Positions 37,410-48,436 of a stretch of DNA of 64,000 nucleotides are shown here, piece by piece. How positions within the stretch are numbered: the stretch's first letter is position 1; the number at the start of each line of letters is the position of its first letter. Source of the DNA: Chinchilla lanigera. Lineage: Eukaryota > Chordata > Mammalia > Rodentia > Chinchillidae. The position numbers and the translations under genes are program-made. The notes beneath the pieces are model-generated. The model did no database searches, was not told the origin of the DNA, and was given only the letters and a program-made list of their open reading frames with translations. The stretch is from assembly GCF_000276665.1 (NCBI RefSeq), contig NW_004955446.1, positions 16,135,938 to 16,199,937 on the forward strand, in the 5' to 3' direction.

Positions 37410-39330
37410 ACACATACACTTAATTCAATACGTGATCAAATCAGTTAAATTCATACGCATTTTTCCAATCTGCCCTGACCCATATTTCTGTGCCCTAATT
37501 GGCCCCAAATTCAATGAAAATGGGGGGAAGGAATGATTGTTTAGCTCTACAAAATACCAAAAGAGTGAGTGAAGGAATAAGTCAACTCAGTAAATGAAGA
37601 ACACAAATATGAATAATTTGTCAAGATAGCTTGCCCATAAAAAGAAAAAATAGCTAGCAAACCACAGTGGGGCCACACAGTACAGTGAGTGGCCTCTTAA
37701 GTTAAAAAAAAAAAAATTAAAAACCTCAGAGTGAGATCACTGTGCAGACACGGTTTTCAAACTACAGATGGGAACAAAATTGGTGGCAGAGCTCAGGAGA
37801 AATAAGCAGGAAAAAAATGTCTTTCAAAGTCACTGAAAAAAAAAATGAGAATATACAGAGAGAATAACTCTCAGGCCCCATGAATCACCAGGCAATTGCA
37901 ACTGAAACAATTGCACCTACTTTGCAAATGAGGAAACTGAGTCACCTACAGAGCATGTAATCGTTGTTGCTTTAATAGTGCATCTTGGGTACACCTTCAG
38001 ATGAAGATGAGACAAATAAGGCCTCTCCTGACAAAAACAGCTAAGGAAATTATTATGTGAAATGATGAGGGAAAGCCTAGAATTCAAAATGACTGTGCTA
38101 TTCATTCGTGCTCAATTTATGAACCACTAAATATGGTTGCGTATTTAAGTCTTAATAAGTGGTAGCCAAAAATAGAGATTCTTGTTCTCTCCACCCTGGA
38201 ATTCGGATTCAGACTTGATGTGGGCAGTTGAAATCTGTATTTTTATCAAGTGCTTAAGGCAATTGATAGACCAACTTAGAGGGTTCAGTAGTCTTCAATC
38301 GCTGCTTTAATTATATAATTCCTTACTTACCAAATTAGAATTGCACCCGTCTTCCCACTCCATAAGTTTAAAATCTTCTACTTATTTCAAAGACTTTTAA
38401 TAGTTGAGTTTCATATGACCTAACTATTCGTATCACACAACACTTTCAGTACGAACCTCAGCATCTGGCTAGGGGAGTTCTGCCCTTCCTCTACTCCTCC
38501 AAAATTCTGTATGTTCTTTAAATTCCAGTTTCATTAACCCCTCTTGTCTGAAGGTGCCTCCAGCCTATCCCACCAGATGGTATCTGACTTGTCCAGGTTC
38601 ATTATAATTATAGTCGTGTCTCAGCACTGAAGACTTAAATATACATTGTTGTTTGCAGTTTTCTGGGTCATAAACATTAGTGTTATACATAAAACTAGCT
38701 TATAACTTAATTTCTTGATACAAACTCCATTTCCTACTATTCTCATGGGTCCAAAATAGTTACTCATAAATTAATAGAAAGGAAGGGAGAGGGAGAGATG
38801 CTTGGCTAATAGAACTGAAGCACCAGATGCACCTGCTCCGTTTCCCTTCGTGTTGCTCATTCCTAGGCAGAACCTCTCAGGTTGTAACTCTCAGCAACCC
38901 AGAGCTTCTCACTGGCTAAGAAAGAACTTCCTCCCCTCGGGTTCAAATCTAATATGCATGATCCAGTGTTTTAGAATCCCCATGGAACTAGGATAATAGT
39001 TTCTACCTAAAATGAATGAAGGCTAAAAGCCACTCTTAAAAAAGTATTACTCCATAACTTTGGGCCGTCTAGTTTTAAGCCTCAGTTTTTCTCCCAGAGG
39101 CAGAAATGAAGAGCTTCGTCATCTATTTCTCCAGAGTTAATATTCATCTGGCCTTCTTTGCTTACTAATTTGTCAGACTGGAATTTTGGGTTTCTAACCT
39201 CAGCTGTTCTGAACACCTTGAAGATTCTGTATAATTCAAGGACACTTTCTCAATGAAATTAGGTTTAAATTAAATTTATATTTAATTATGAATTATATCT
39301 ATATTCAATTATAAATTATATTTAATTAAA
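37410..39330. other. No gene; scraps of MIR and a MER5-like element
   Basis: About 37905-37970 carries ctactttgcaaatgaggaaa followed by ctgagtcacc, an antisense MIR core. About 38165-38305 resembles MER5A (tctccaccctggaattcgga, cagttgaaatctgtattttt). 39250-39335 is a low-complexity AT-rich stretch. No gene was recognised; frames such as 38802-38996 lack motifs. Confidence 0.45.
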
Positions 39331-39333
39331 TTT

Positions 39334-39425
39334 ATAGATGTTTCCTCTTTTTTACATGGTCCATAAGAAAGGAAAAGTCCTTTAAAGTCATTGTCAACAA
39401 TCTGATCTTTTTAAGCAAAGACAGA
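39334..39425 (+). repeat. Local direct duplication, copy 1 (about 90 bp)
   Basis: From agatgtttcctcttttt to aagcaaagacaga this matches 40911-41002 at a constant offset of 1577 bp. There are no gaps and about four mismatches, all in the first 30 bp; the remaining 57 or more bases are identical. Confidence 0.95.
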
Positions 39426-40204
39426 GTATATGGGAGCAGAATGCATGACATGGAATAATCCACAGTGGATAGCTGCTCTTTTGTAGGTTATTTCTTTTGC
39501 AATTTTCTGGGAGTTTTGGTAAAATAGATGGTATTTTTATGGTTCTCAAATTTCTATGACATGGTTTTATTAATTTATCAATCAAAAGTCTGTCTAGCAA
39601 TAAATATCATTTATATGTGATGGTTTTACTAAAGGGAAAAAAGAAAGAGTTGTTCTTCCCAGTTTTACTAAGTACATGGTCCCGTTCTCACTGGCCAAAG
39701 TAAGATGCTTGTGCATTACTAGAGCAAATGATAAAATTTGCCCCACTCAGTGAATGGAAGTGAAGAAGGGCAATTGCTCAAAGGAAAACTGATGGGCTAT
39801 TACCAAGAGCAGTGGAAACAGGCAGTGGGGATGGCAAAGAAGTTGACATCTATGCCTCCAGATTAGAACCTACTGTTCACATAACCAAAGCAAAATTGGA
39901 AGTAAATAAAGAAGTTGAAATTTTGAAAGACAATCACTATAAGTCAAAAGAAGATGAAAACGTTGTACAGAAATCACATTTACTTTGTGGAAAGTATGGC
40001 AAGGAAACATTTCTTAGGTATATATCTCAAGTTATTTGAAGTAAAAGAGGCACTAGGGCAGGGAAATTTAGGATGAACATGAGAACAAAGTCACCAAAAA
40101 TAACTTACTCCAACTGCGAGAATTGAGACTGCACACAAAAATGACTCCATAACTACCTTGGCCAGGACGGCAAGTAGAAAGTCACCAGACAAAAACATTA
40201 GGGA
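39426..40204. other. No gene; unassigned spacer inside the 1.6 kb repeat-flanked unit
   Basis: The frame at 39812-40039 (75 codons, lysine- and glutamate-rich) has no recognisable motif, and the same DNA shows no coding signature. It lies between the two copies of the 90 bp repeat and next to an L1 3' end. Confidence 0.4.
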
Positions 40205-40560
40205 CAGGGAAGGTACAAAAAATGAAATTGAAACTGCTCAAAAGGAAAGAACAACTGGGATGGGGGAAAAGAGAAAAGAGGAAGGGGAAAAAAGATTTGT
40301 ATGTATACATAAGATAGCTGAGATAACTGTACTACTCATTTCTCTTAATTCACTGAAAGGAAACATTAGTGCTTATACTGTTTGATCAATTTTGCATGAG
40401 TGTACCTGGTAATCTGAGCAACTACTCTGAAGATAACCATAAGCAATATAATAACTGTTGTTAATTTCCTGTCACCTTGTTTTGAAATTCTGTATGATTT
40501 TTATTAGGGTTTGTGTCTCTTTTTTTGTCTCTTTAAAATGAAATTGAATACAAAAATCCT
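40205..40560 (+). mobile_element. L1 3' UTR, severely 5'-truncated, sense
   Basis: Shares the 3' UTR of the L1 at 42257-43326: gaaactgctcaaaaggaaag, a purine-rich block, acataagatagctgagataa, ctcttaattcactgaaagga, tctgagcaactactctgaag and ccttgttttgaaattctgt. It has no ORF2 sequence. A-rich 3' end near 40560. Confidence 0.82.
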
Positions 40561-40910
40561 CTGGGCTGAAACAATGCTAATTACAAGGTAAACTTGGCTT
40601 GATCAGGCAAGTGTAATCTATGCACATGAAATGACTTGATAACAAAACTCTCTGTAATGGTTGAAGTCCTTTAAAGAATATATGCCACCTAAAAAGCAAG
40701 CCATATCGCCTTATTCAACGTAATTGTTTCCAAAACCCTAAAAAGGCAAAGTCTTAACTGGAGACAATGTGTGTATTATGGTGCTTCCTACTTTGAAGCA
40801 AGAAACATTATACATTGGGAAGTGCAGGTAAGTGAGTACACAGTGGGGTCCGCTCTCTCAGTGTATTAGGCAGTGCATTAACTGATGTGAGACCACACCT
40901 GATGGAATGT

Positions 40911-41002
40911 AGAGATGTTTCCTCTTTTCTACTTGGTCTGTAAGAAAGGAAAAGTCCTTTAAAGTCATTGTCAACAATCTGATCTTTTTAAGCAAAGACA
41001 GA
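40911..41002 (+). repeat. Local direct duplication, copy 2 (about 90 bp)
   Basis: Second copy of 39334-39425. After the shared gacaga the sequences diverge at once, as they do at the 5' edge. Confidence 0.95.
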
Positions 41003-41321
41003 AAGAAGAGTTGTCTCTTTGATCTTCACTTGTGATCCATTCTGTACATTCTCCAGACAAAGAAAGAAAGAGGAAAAAGGCAACAGTCCTGTGATCAGAA
41101 AAAAATCTCGAAAGTAAACTTAATGATAATAACTATATAGAAAATTAGAAATCCTTTATGTGGAATTTAAATGAGTAAAGAATCCAGAGTTTCCCCAGTT
41201 AAAATAGTCTAGTTCCTCACAGGTGATCTAGAGCTTTTGACACAGTATTCACTATTGTGTAACTACACGGATGGACACACACAAGAGGTGAAAAATATGC
41301 TGCCACTGATCTTCCTCACTC

Positions 41322-41377
41322 CAACACAGTTCTTGCCACTTTCTGAAGCAGTTCTGGAATTCTTCCTTCATCTTCAC
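41322..41377 (-). pseudogene. Mariner-type transposase fragment, antisense
   Basis: Read on the minus strand the frame gives VKMKEEFQNCFRKWQEL, matching the transposase C-terminal block of the sense fragment at 41556-41771 (where MK and NCFRKWQER occur in the same order). It is therefore a second, inverted fragment of the same kind of element, about 180 bp from the first. Only this C-terminal block is recognisable. Confidence 0.75.
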
Positions 41378-41414
41378 AAAGTATGGTCAAAATTATAGTG
41401 AACTCCGTTGCCAA

Positions 41415-41514
41415 CGGGGCTGCGGATTTAGCTCAGCGGCACAGCGCTTGCCTGGCGAGTGCGAAGTCGTGAGTTCGATTCCCGGTACCGGAAAAACAAC
41501 AACAGCAAAAATAT
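41415..41514 (+). repeat. ID-type SINE, best-preserved copy, intact Pol III promoter boxes
   Basis: Body: ggggctgcggatttagctca, gcggcacagcgcttgcctgg, cgagtgcgaagtcgtgagtt, cgattcccggtaccgg, then a short A-rich tail. The A box (tagctcagcgg) and B box (gagttcgattcc) are close to tRNA consensus, and more CpGs are retained than in any other copy here. Target-site duplication: tccgttgccaa at 41404-41414 and tctgttgccaa at 41515-41525, with one difference. It was inserted between the two mariner fragments. It is a SINE and not a tRNA gene: it lacks a foldable acceptor stem and has an A-rich tail. Confidence 0.95.
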
Positions 41515-41555
41515 TCTGTTGCCAAGTGCCAGCCAAAACAAAGGCAAGTTTGTAG

Positions 41556-41771
41556 AACTATCATGGTGCACCTACTCCACCTTATTCGCCAGATCTGGCA
41601 CCGTGCGACTTCTGCCTCTTCCCCAAAGTCAAAATGACCACAGAAGGAAAACGTTTTGAACAGATTCAAGATATCGAGGTAACCACGACAGCACAGCTAG
41701 AGATATGCATGAAGCAGGACTTCCCTAACTGCTTCAGAAAGTGGCAAGAAAGACAGGATGAACGCATCTGA
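41556..41771 (+). pseudogene. Mariner (Tc1/mariner DD34D) transposase, C-terminal 71 codons, 5' part lost
   Basis: A stop-free frame of 71 codons plus TGA contains the mariner signature PPYSPDLAPCDF, whose Asp in YSPDL is the third catalytic acid of the DD34D triad. A C-terminal block (KGKRF-like EGKRFEQIQDIE, then NCFRKWQERQDERI and stop) follows at the usual spacing. An in-frame stop (tag, 41553-41555) and the lack of the first two catalytic Asp blocks show that it is a remnant. About 160 bp of AT-rich sequence after the stop (to about 41935) is probably the element's 3' UTR. Mariner enzymes cut and paste DNA at TA dinucleotides; this copy cannot. Confidence 0.9.
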
Positions 41772-42256
41772 AGAGAGGGGAGTCTGGTGAAGGGACTGCA
41801 TGGCAATGTGTCTTTTCCTATCATATTTTTTAATTTAAAAATTATCCATACTTTTGATCATACAATGTATGTCAACTTTATGTTTTAATTTGTGTCAACT
41901 TTTCTTACTTTTTTAATATCTGGAACTTCTAATCCAGGTCCTCCCAGTGACATGAAAAGGGCCTACTTATATCCAGGGCTGGAGAATAGCTCTGCAGATA
42001 TATTTGCAGAGAAGAGAGGAATGTGCCATTAGAACGCTTCACCACACATCAAAGCCATATACCCCAATCCCTGTGGGGTGGCTGCACCATATCTCTGCTA
42101 GGAGAGCAGAGGCAATACTGGGAGTTATTTTAAAACCTGAAACTGAAGGAAAATTGACAGGTGCAGAAGAGAAGAAAGTCAGGTGAAAATACGTCTAGAT
42201 TTATCCTTAGAAGCACCCATAAAGCTGCAGTGTGTATTCATTAGAAACCCACAGAG
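41772..42256. other. Probable mariner 3' flank, then unassigned sequence
   Basis: 41772-41935 contains ttaatttaaaaattatccat followed by acttttgatcatacaatgta, consistent with the AT-rich 3' end of the mariner. 41940-42256 is unassigned; the frame at 42004-42186 has no motif. Confidence 0.45.
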
Positions 42257-43326
42257 TTGAAAAAAATTATAGCCAGTTGTTCCTCAGACAAAGGACTTAT
42301 ATCTAGAATATATAAAGAACTGAAAAAAATAAGACCCCCAAAATTCAAAGGCCCAATCCAAAAATGGGCATCTGAGGTGAATACACACTTCTCAAATGAA
42401 GAAATACAACTGGCAAATAAATACATGAGAAAATGTTCAAACTCATTGATCATTTGAGAAATGCAAATTAAATCAACACTGAGATTTCGTCTCACCCCAG
42501 AAAGAAAGACTATCATCAAGAAATCAACAAATAACAAATGCTAGAAGGGCTGTGGGGAAAAGGAACCCTGCTCCACTCCTGGTAGCAATGTAGACTGGTG
42601 CAATCACTGTGGAAATCAGTGGAGATTCCTCACAAAACTCGGATTAGAGGTCCCATTCAACCCAGATATTTCCCTTCTGGGTATCTTCTCAGAAGAATTT
42701 AAAACATCATACCACAGTGACATATGTGCACTCGTGTTTATAGCACCACAATTTGTCATAGCTAAATCTTGGAAACAACCCAAATGCCCATCAACTGAGG
42801 AATGGATAAAAAAGATGTGGTCTTTTTATACAATGGAGTATTACTCAACCATAAGGAAGGATAAATTGGATTCTTTATAGATAAATGAATGCAACTCAAG
42901 ACCATACTCATAAATGAAATAAATCAGACCCACAAATGTAAACATTGTACTGTCTCATTAGTGTGAGAAACTGAAAGAATAAATAAGATCCAAAATGCAC
43001 AATAGATGTTATGAATAGGGAAGAAACTGTTCAAAAGCAGAGAAAAACTGTAATGGGAGAAAGGGGAAGGAAGGAAGGGAAAATAAATAAAAATATATAT
43101 ATATACAAGATAGTTAAGATAGTTATAGAGCTAGTTTCTCTTAGCTCATTGAAAAGAAAGTTTTGTGCTAACTCTTTTTTGGACAATATCCATGCCTATG
43201 TCTTGTACTCTGAGCAACTACTATGAATGTAATAATATATAATGTGCTGGTTATTATTACTCTCCTACTAGCCTGTTTTGAAACTCTTGTTTTATTGTTA
43301 TTTTTACTTTTTTTCTGTTAAAAAAC
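42257..43326 (+). mobile_element. LINE-1, 5'-truncated, sense (ORF2 C-terminal part plus 3' UTR)
   Basis: The first open piece, 42257-42457, translates to the L1 ORF2 C-terminal region: CSSDKGLISRIYKELKKI, then GPIQKWASEVN and HFSNEEIQLANKYMRKCSNS, ending at a stop that replaces the next codon. Further ORF2-like DNA (ctgggtatcttctcagaaga, ccaaatgcccatcaactgag, tacaatggagtattactcaa) follows to about 42970 with frameshifts. The 3' UTR then includes a purine-rich block and gatagttaagatagttatag, and ends in an A run at about 43326. 5' truncation is the usual outcome of target-primed reverse transcription. Confidence 0.93.
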
Positions 43327-43329
43327 CCC

Positions 43330-44650
43330 ACATCTCTAAATTTGACATTAAAATGGCCATATATTCTGGGTTCTCTGAGGTAAACAACAGCAAATGTTGT
43401 GTCTATCAACCTTCAGTTCAAATGTGCACATGTATACACAGTATCCTATACACAGAAAGAAGAATGCAAGAAGAAGAAAGGTTTTTCTCTGCATCTGAGA
43501 CATGCTCTGGAGCTGGGCGGGAGACTGCAGGTCATGCTGTGCATCCCCCTCACAGACCACAATATGAAACAAGGAGGGCCTTGGTGCTCATCCAGGGGCC
43601 AGGGCCAGGGGAAATCTCTTATTTATACATATATGAGCTCAAATGGCTTGGCAGTATATACAGACTTTTGCTTTGATAGCAGAATAACCTTTCAAGAATT
43701 CTGAAATATAAATAAGAAATCAAATAAAAATGATATAGCTTCCATTAAATAAAAGCAGAGTGTGTAACAATATAACTCAGAGCATTGCTTCTAAGGGGCT
43801 GATGACAAATCACTTGAGTCCTGCTCTTAAGAATTATCTTAGATCTGGAGCCTCACACCAGAATTATACATTATATTACACATTTATTTATCAGTTAGGA
43901 TAACGCAGGGTTGATCTCTCTGCAACAGCTGTCCATTTTGCGCCTTCATATTTTAATGCATCTTCAAGACACAGCCAGCCAATGGACTTGAATCTGCTGT
44001 TGGTAGGACAGCACTATAACTTAGTTTAACATTTCCTCCAGTGATTTTTCCCTGCAGTTGATGTGATGTCAAATAAAGTCTGTCAAAGCTGTTTCTCATA
44101 ACATAAATTCCAGATGTTTTTGGCTTGCCAAAAGGAAGATGTAATAGGCTTGCTTTTACTAATACACTTAGATAATGAAAATAGAAGTGTGGCCATAAAG
44201 TCCTTTTATATGCTTTTCATGTTGAAGTATGTAAGCCATAATATGTGTCCCTCTTCTTCGTAAATGAGGTCTATATGCAGAAAAAAAAAAGTTTTAAAGT
44301 GAGAAGAAAATGGAATTGGTATTAGGCCAAGCTAAAATAGAACTACTTTGAATGAAGAAAAATCAAAAGGATAAAATGTGCTGTGGGCTTATACTTTACA
44401 TTGCCTTTATTCATTCTGCATTTGAGTCATTTATTAGGTATCGCTGGGGTAAGTGAAAGGCAGAGCAAACACTCTCCACAGGAAGAGACAGGGCTTCTCC
44501 AGGGAAAATTAGTGGAATATTCAAAGGCAATAGATAAACAAGTGTAAAATAAGCGTCTCTAACAACAACCTGAGCAATTAAATCAAACCAGGTGGAAGGA
44601 ATAATCACTTGGTGTAGTGTTCATTTGGGGAAAACTGAGGCAGACACCTC
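43330..44650. other. No gene; unassigned sequence
   Basis: Three overlapping frames at 43278-43704 lack domain signatures. They cover a moderately GC-rich 43480-43620 patch but show no splice or codon evidence. No repeat was recognised. Confidence 0.4.
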
Positions 44651-44840
44651 ACGCAAGTGAATCTTGGACCAGCAGCCACGCCATCATGTGGGAAATTAGA
44701 ACTGCATATTTTCAGGGTCCACCCCAGATCTATACATCAAAAACTCCAGGAGGGAAGGTGGTCCAGCAATCTGTGTTGTACCAGCCCCCCAGGCAATTCC
44801 AGCACAGCCCAGAGTGTGAGAAGCACCACACAAGGAAAGA
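44650..44840. repeat. MER5A-like hAT DNA-transposon relic
   Basis: Words in MER5A order: gggaaattagaactgcatat, tttcagggtccaccccagat, gtccagcaatctgtgttgta and cagccccccaggcaattcca. The two overlapping 107-codon frames here are by-products; they show no protein motif. Confidence 0.65.
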
Positions 44841-46680
44841 CCCTGAGGGGTGCTCATGCCCTGATTGTCAGGGGTGTGCCTCCAGCATGTGTCTGTGTGA
44901 TATGTCTAACATCTCTAAAAAAGAGACTTCACCAAAATGATTTCCAGAACAGCCCTTGGTGCCAGCATTCCTTCACTTAAATCTCCTGTTCCTGAGCAAA
45001 GCTATGAGGAAATCCTGACTTCGGGCAAGGTCAGCACAAGTATTTCATTTTTCCCTCACCAGAAAGTCATGAAGTCTAAGGACAGCAGCTTCCTGCAGCT
45101 ACGGGATTCTAATCAGTGACTGATGTAAGTATAAACGGATCTAACTATAGCTTTTAGTCTCTCTGGGAAGGTTTTCAAGATAGCCCGTGATGTGTTTACT
45201 AAAGTCATTTGGGCTGTTTCAAATGTGTCACGTTCAAATTATGGGGACTTTGACCCAAATGGTCAGTCTCCTCCTCATTCTCTCTCCCAAACCCACTACT
45301 CTAGCATTTTTCTTCCAGTCTTGAGAATTATTTAGCTCAAGTGTACTTTCCCCGTGGAATTCCAAAGATTTATGTACTCTAAATGTTTGTAATTTTTAAA
45401 ATGAAAGTGGGTTATGACAAATTTATCTTATGACCAAGAGATGTTTCAGTTTAGCTCAACAACTTGGAGATACATGCTGTGGAATATACCTTTTAACGTT
45501 TTTCATTTAGTTTATTTTTGTTCTTGAATAACTTGGCTGCATGATCTACCTTTAACTGAGGCCTGCAGGTCTCAATCAGGGACAGCATTTGCCTCTTTGA
45601 GACACTTGACGATGTTACAGTTTCATTGTCACAACTGGACTCTTGTACCACTGGCACCTCATGTGTGGAAACCAAGAAGGCCACCAAATGTTCTCCATTT
45701 ATAGGTCTTTGTCCCAGCCACACCCGAACAATTCTGTGCCCCAGATCTGAGCAGAGTGGCAGTAGTGAAACTCTGCTTCACTTGGATCCTTTTTCTGCAT
45801 AAGAGAAAACACTAAAAAACCAAAAAGGCAGCATGGGTAGGATGTAGTGACTTCAATACTCCTGATGCTTCAGGGGTTTCTTATTGAGGCCAATGTTGAT
45901 TTCACTGCATGTAAGGATCTCTATTTTAAAAATAAAATTCCCTCCTACTATAAAAAACAAAAGCAAAATGAAAAAGGAGAGAATTGCCAAGCATTTGTAG
46001 AGAGCGTTAGCAAGGAAGCTTTGTAGTTCTAGAGCCACAGCTCCTCTCATCCTTTGCCACTGCCCCGCTGCTTCTCATGATGGATCCGGAGCTGACTGAG
46101 GCGTTCTGTGAGTGCCTGCCCGCCCAGAGACGGGGTCCTTCAGGTCTCTGCTTTGCCTCTACTTCTCCTCCTTCCTGCCTTCCACTCTGGTTTCTCTCCT
46201 GCCACGTGTCCTTATTTCACCTCTACCTCCCATCAGTCGGGCCCCTCCATTTCCTTGCTCCCATTCCCCAGGGTCTAGAACACCCCAGTCCTCTTTCCTT
46301 CCTCTATATTTCTCACTCTAAATACTGCGCACCTCTGTCCATGTTCAGGCACTTGGATTTGTGGACTGTGGAAAAGCACATCTTTGGCGTAAAATAGCAC
46401 TTGTGTATAGTTGCTCAGAAAATACAATTACTTTCATCTACTTCTGGTTTTGAAAATTGTCTATTTTCTCTTTTACTTCACACAAACACAGTATTCCTGA
46501 TCTTATGGACAGGAGGAAAAGACAGTTGGAAGCAAACGTTGAAATGACCTCATGTCCCCATTTAGGAAAAAGTCAGGAAGTTGGTAAGTGCCGTTCACTG
46601 TACCCCACTTATTCCAGTCCCCATACCAAGAAAAATGTTTTAGATTAAAAGGGACTTAGCTGCTTACTTGTTATTTGTCA
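44841..46680. other. No gene; pyrimidine-rich block at 46.1-46.3 kb
   Basis: The frame 46077-46397 opens with MMDPELTEAFCECLPAQ and a GTGAGT-like donor occurs shortly after the ATG. The rest is pyrimidine-run translation, and I know no matching protein. 46150-46330 resembles L2-type pyrimidine-rich sequence, weakly. Not annotated as a gene. Confidence 0.4.
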
Positions 46681-46689
46681 GTAGCAGTA

Positions 46690-47680
46690 GAGAGCAAGCT
46701 TGCCTTAATGAGCAAGCACTCATCTAACGATCGCAATCAGCTGAATGGTAAATAAAAAACTTGACTTCCGTTTATTTGACCATCTACGTTCCTCTTTCAC
46801 ACAGCTAAGTTCTATCCGTTTCATTCGGCCTGTGCACTATACTGCATACGTCTTTAGGATTATTCAGGGGCAGACACTGATGAAAAGATCAATAATTATT
46901 TAATTACCGGTACGCTGTGTCCCGCGGCGTAGGTTGGACTTGCTTTGAGTCTTGTGTTGGGATGCGCTGCGTTTCACATTTGCCTCTGCTAACAGAGTTC
47001 TGTTCACAGCGACAGAGAATTGTTTGATCTGCTGTGTTTTGAATATTAATATTGACTATCCTGGTTTTTCTTTGCTTGGGTCACGAAGATTTAATAGTTT
47101 AACAATAGGTCATTGGAGTTCTGTTGTGTCATCAGATAATTATAGAATTTATATTTTGTCAGGAGCAAAGCCACCCTGATATTCTAAATTCCACTTATTG
47201 TCCTTTAGCTTAATGCTTACTGTTACCCTTTCTCGACATGTTTTCCCATCATGAAAATTAACCTACTCTATATCTTTCTGGAAAGAAAATAAACTGCTCC
47301 CTTGCCAAGCCTTTCATTATGCCGCTTCTTTCCTTCGTGAATTGTGATCTAACAGTAGACCAGCAAAAAGCCCAAGCCTTTGAAGTGTTGCGCTAATTTG
47401 ATTAATACGTAGTTACATCCTGTTATGATGCACTTTGCCTTATGCATTTTAAATGGAAAATGCAGAGTGGATTACATTTGTGTTAAAAACACAGCATAGC
47501 AAATGAACAACACTGAAAGCAGTCTATAATAACAAGCTTTGCAACCACTTTAAACATGCAGAAGGCTTGTAGGTAAATGATAATTATATGAAAATACATG
47601 TTTTTACAACAATTAAGATGTCAATAAAAATACTACTGAGGTTAATGCAGTTTTACTTAAAATATTTACTCTGCTAGTAA
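46690..47680. other. Repeat-poor block, candidate conserved non-coding sequence
   Basis: About 1 kb with no recognisable transposon, containing AT-rich homeodomain-type words (attatttaattaccggt, gaatattaatattgac, gtgttgcgctaatttgatta). Scattered CpGs are retained (cccgcggcgtagg, atgcgctgcg). Such blocks in gene-poor mammalian DNA are often developmental enhancers, but nothing here proves it. Confidence 0.3.
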
Positions 47681-48044
47681 TTAAAATCATCCTAAAAATA
47701 TCCTAGTAGAATTTCCTAAGTTGCATGTATATTTATCGATCAAGTATATATATTCCATAAATTCTTTGGGGGGAAAGGTAAGTCAATCCTAAAAGCAAGA
47801 CATTACTTTCCTAGAAGGAGACATGTTTTTATGCTTATTGCTAGAAGGAAACAATCAAATTGCCTGTTACTAGAAATAATAAAGTTATATTTATTATATT
47901 TACCTTGCTCAGATTCAGGGGATCAAGGTGGCTTGATGAAATAATAAACCTTACAGCCAGATTTACCCAACACCCTTCATATTACCCTGACCTGACTACC
48001 ATTTCTAAAGCATTATAAAGTGTTAAGATTTTGTTTGCTTTTTT

Positions 48045-48137
48045 TGTTTTGTTTTTTTTCTGGTACCGGGAATCAAACTCCTGACCTCATGCTTACCAGG
48101 CAGGCACTGTGCCACTGAGCTAAATCCCCAGCCCCAA
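48045..48137 (-). repeat. Antisense ID-type SINE
   Basis: The plus strand reads tctggtaccgggaatcaaac, ctcatgcttaccaggcaggc, actgtgccactgagctaaat and ccccagcccc, the exact reverse layout of the ID SINE, with a T-rich stretch (reversed A tail) before it. A short imperfect flanking repeat (aagatttt / aaggtttta) is a possible target-site duplication. Confidence 0.93.
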
Positions 48138-48199
48138 GGTTTTATATTCTTAATACATACCTGAGGTGGTCACTAATGATCTTAAAGATATATGAAAAG

Positions 48200-48436
48200 A
48201 TATCTTTAAAAGATAGTTAAGAGAGTTATACTACTAATTTTTCTTAATTCATTGAAAAGCAAGGTTTGTGCTAATATGGTTTGGACAGTTAAATGCTGAT
48301 ATCTTGTGCTCTGAATAACTAATTTAAAGATAACAATATGCAGTGTGTATTAACCATTGTTACCCTACTATCACCTTGTTTTGAAATTTTGCTTCTTGGG
48401 TTTTTTCTTTAAAATTAAAACTGTAAAAATTTAAAA
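48200..48436 (+). mobile_element. L1 3' UTR, severely 5'-truncated, sense
   Basis: Same 3' UTR as at 40.2 and 43.1 kb: aaaagatagttaagagagtt, cttaattcattgaaaagcaa, gtgctctgaataactaattt and atcaccttgttttgaaattt, with an A-rich end. No ORF2 is included. Confidence 0.8.

Noticed and set aside
41415..41487. Possible tRNA gene
   Set aside because: A and B boxes are tRNA-like, but there is no acceptor-stem pairing, it has an A-rich tail and is flanked by a target-site duplication; it is an ID-type SINE.
46077..46397. Possible first exon starting MMDPELTEAFCECLPAQ with a nearby gtgagt
   Set aside because: The remainder is translation of pyrimidine runs. There is no CpG island, TATA or downstream exon, and I know no such protein.
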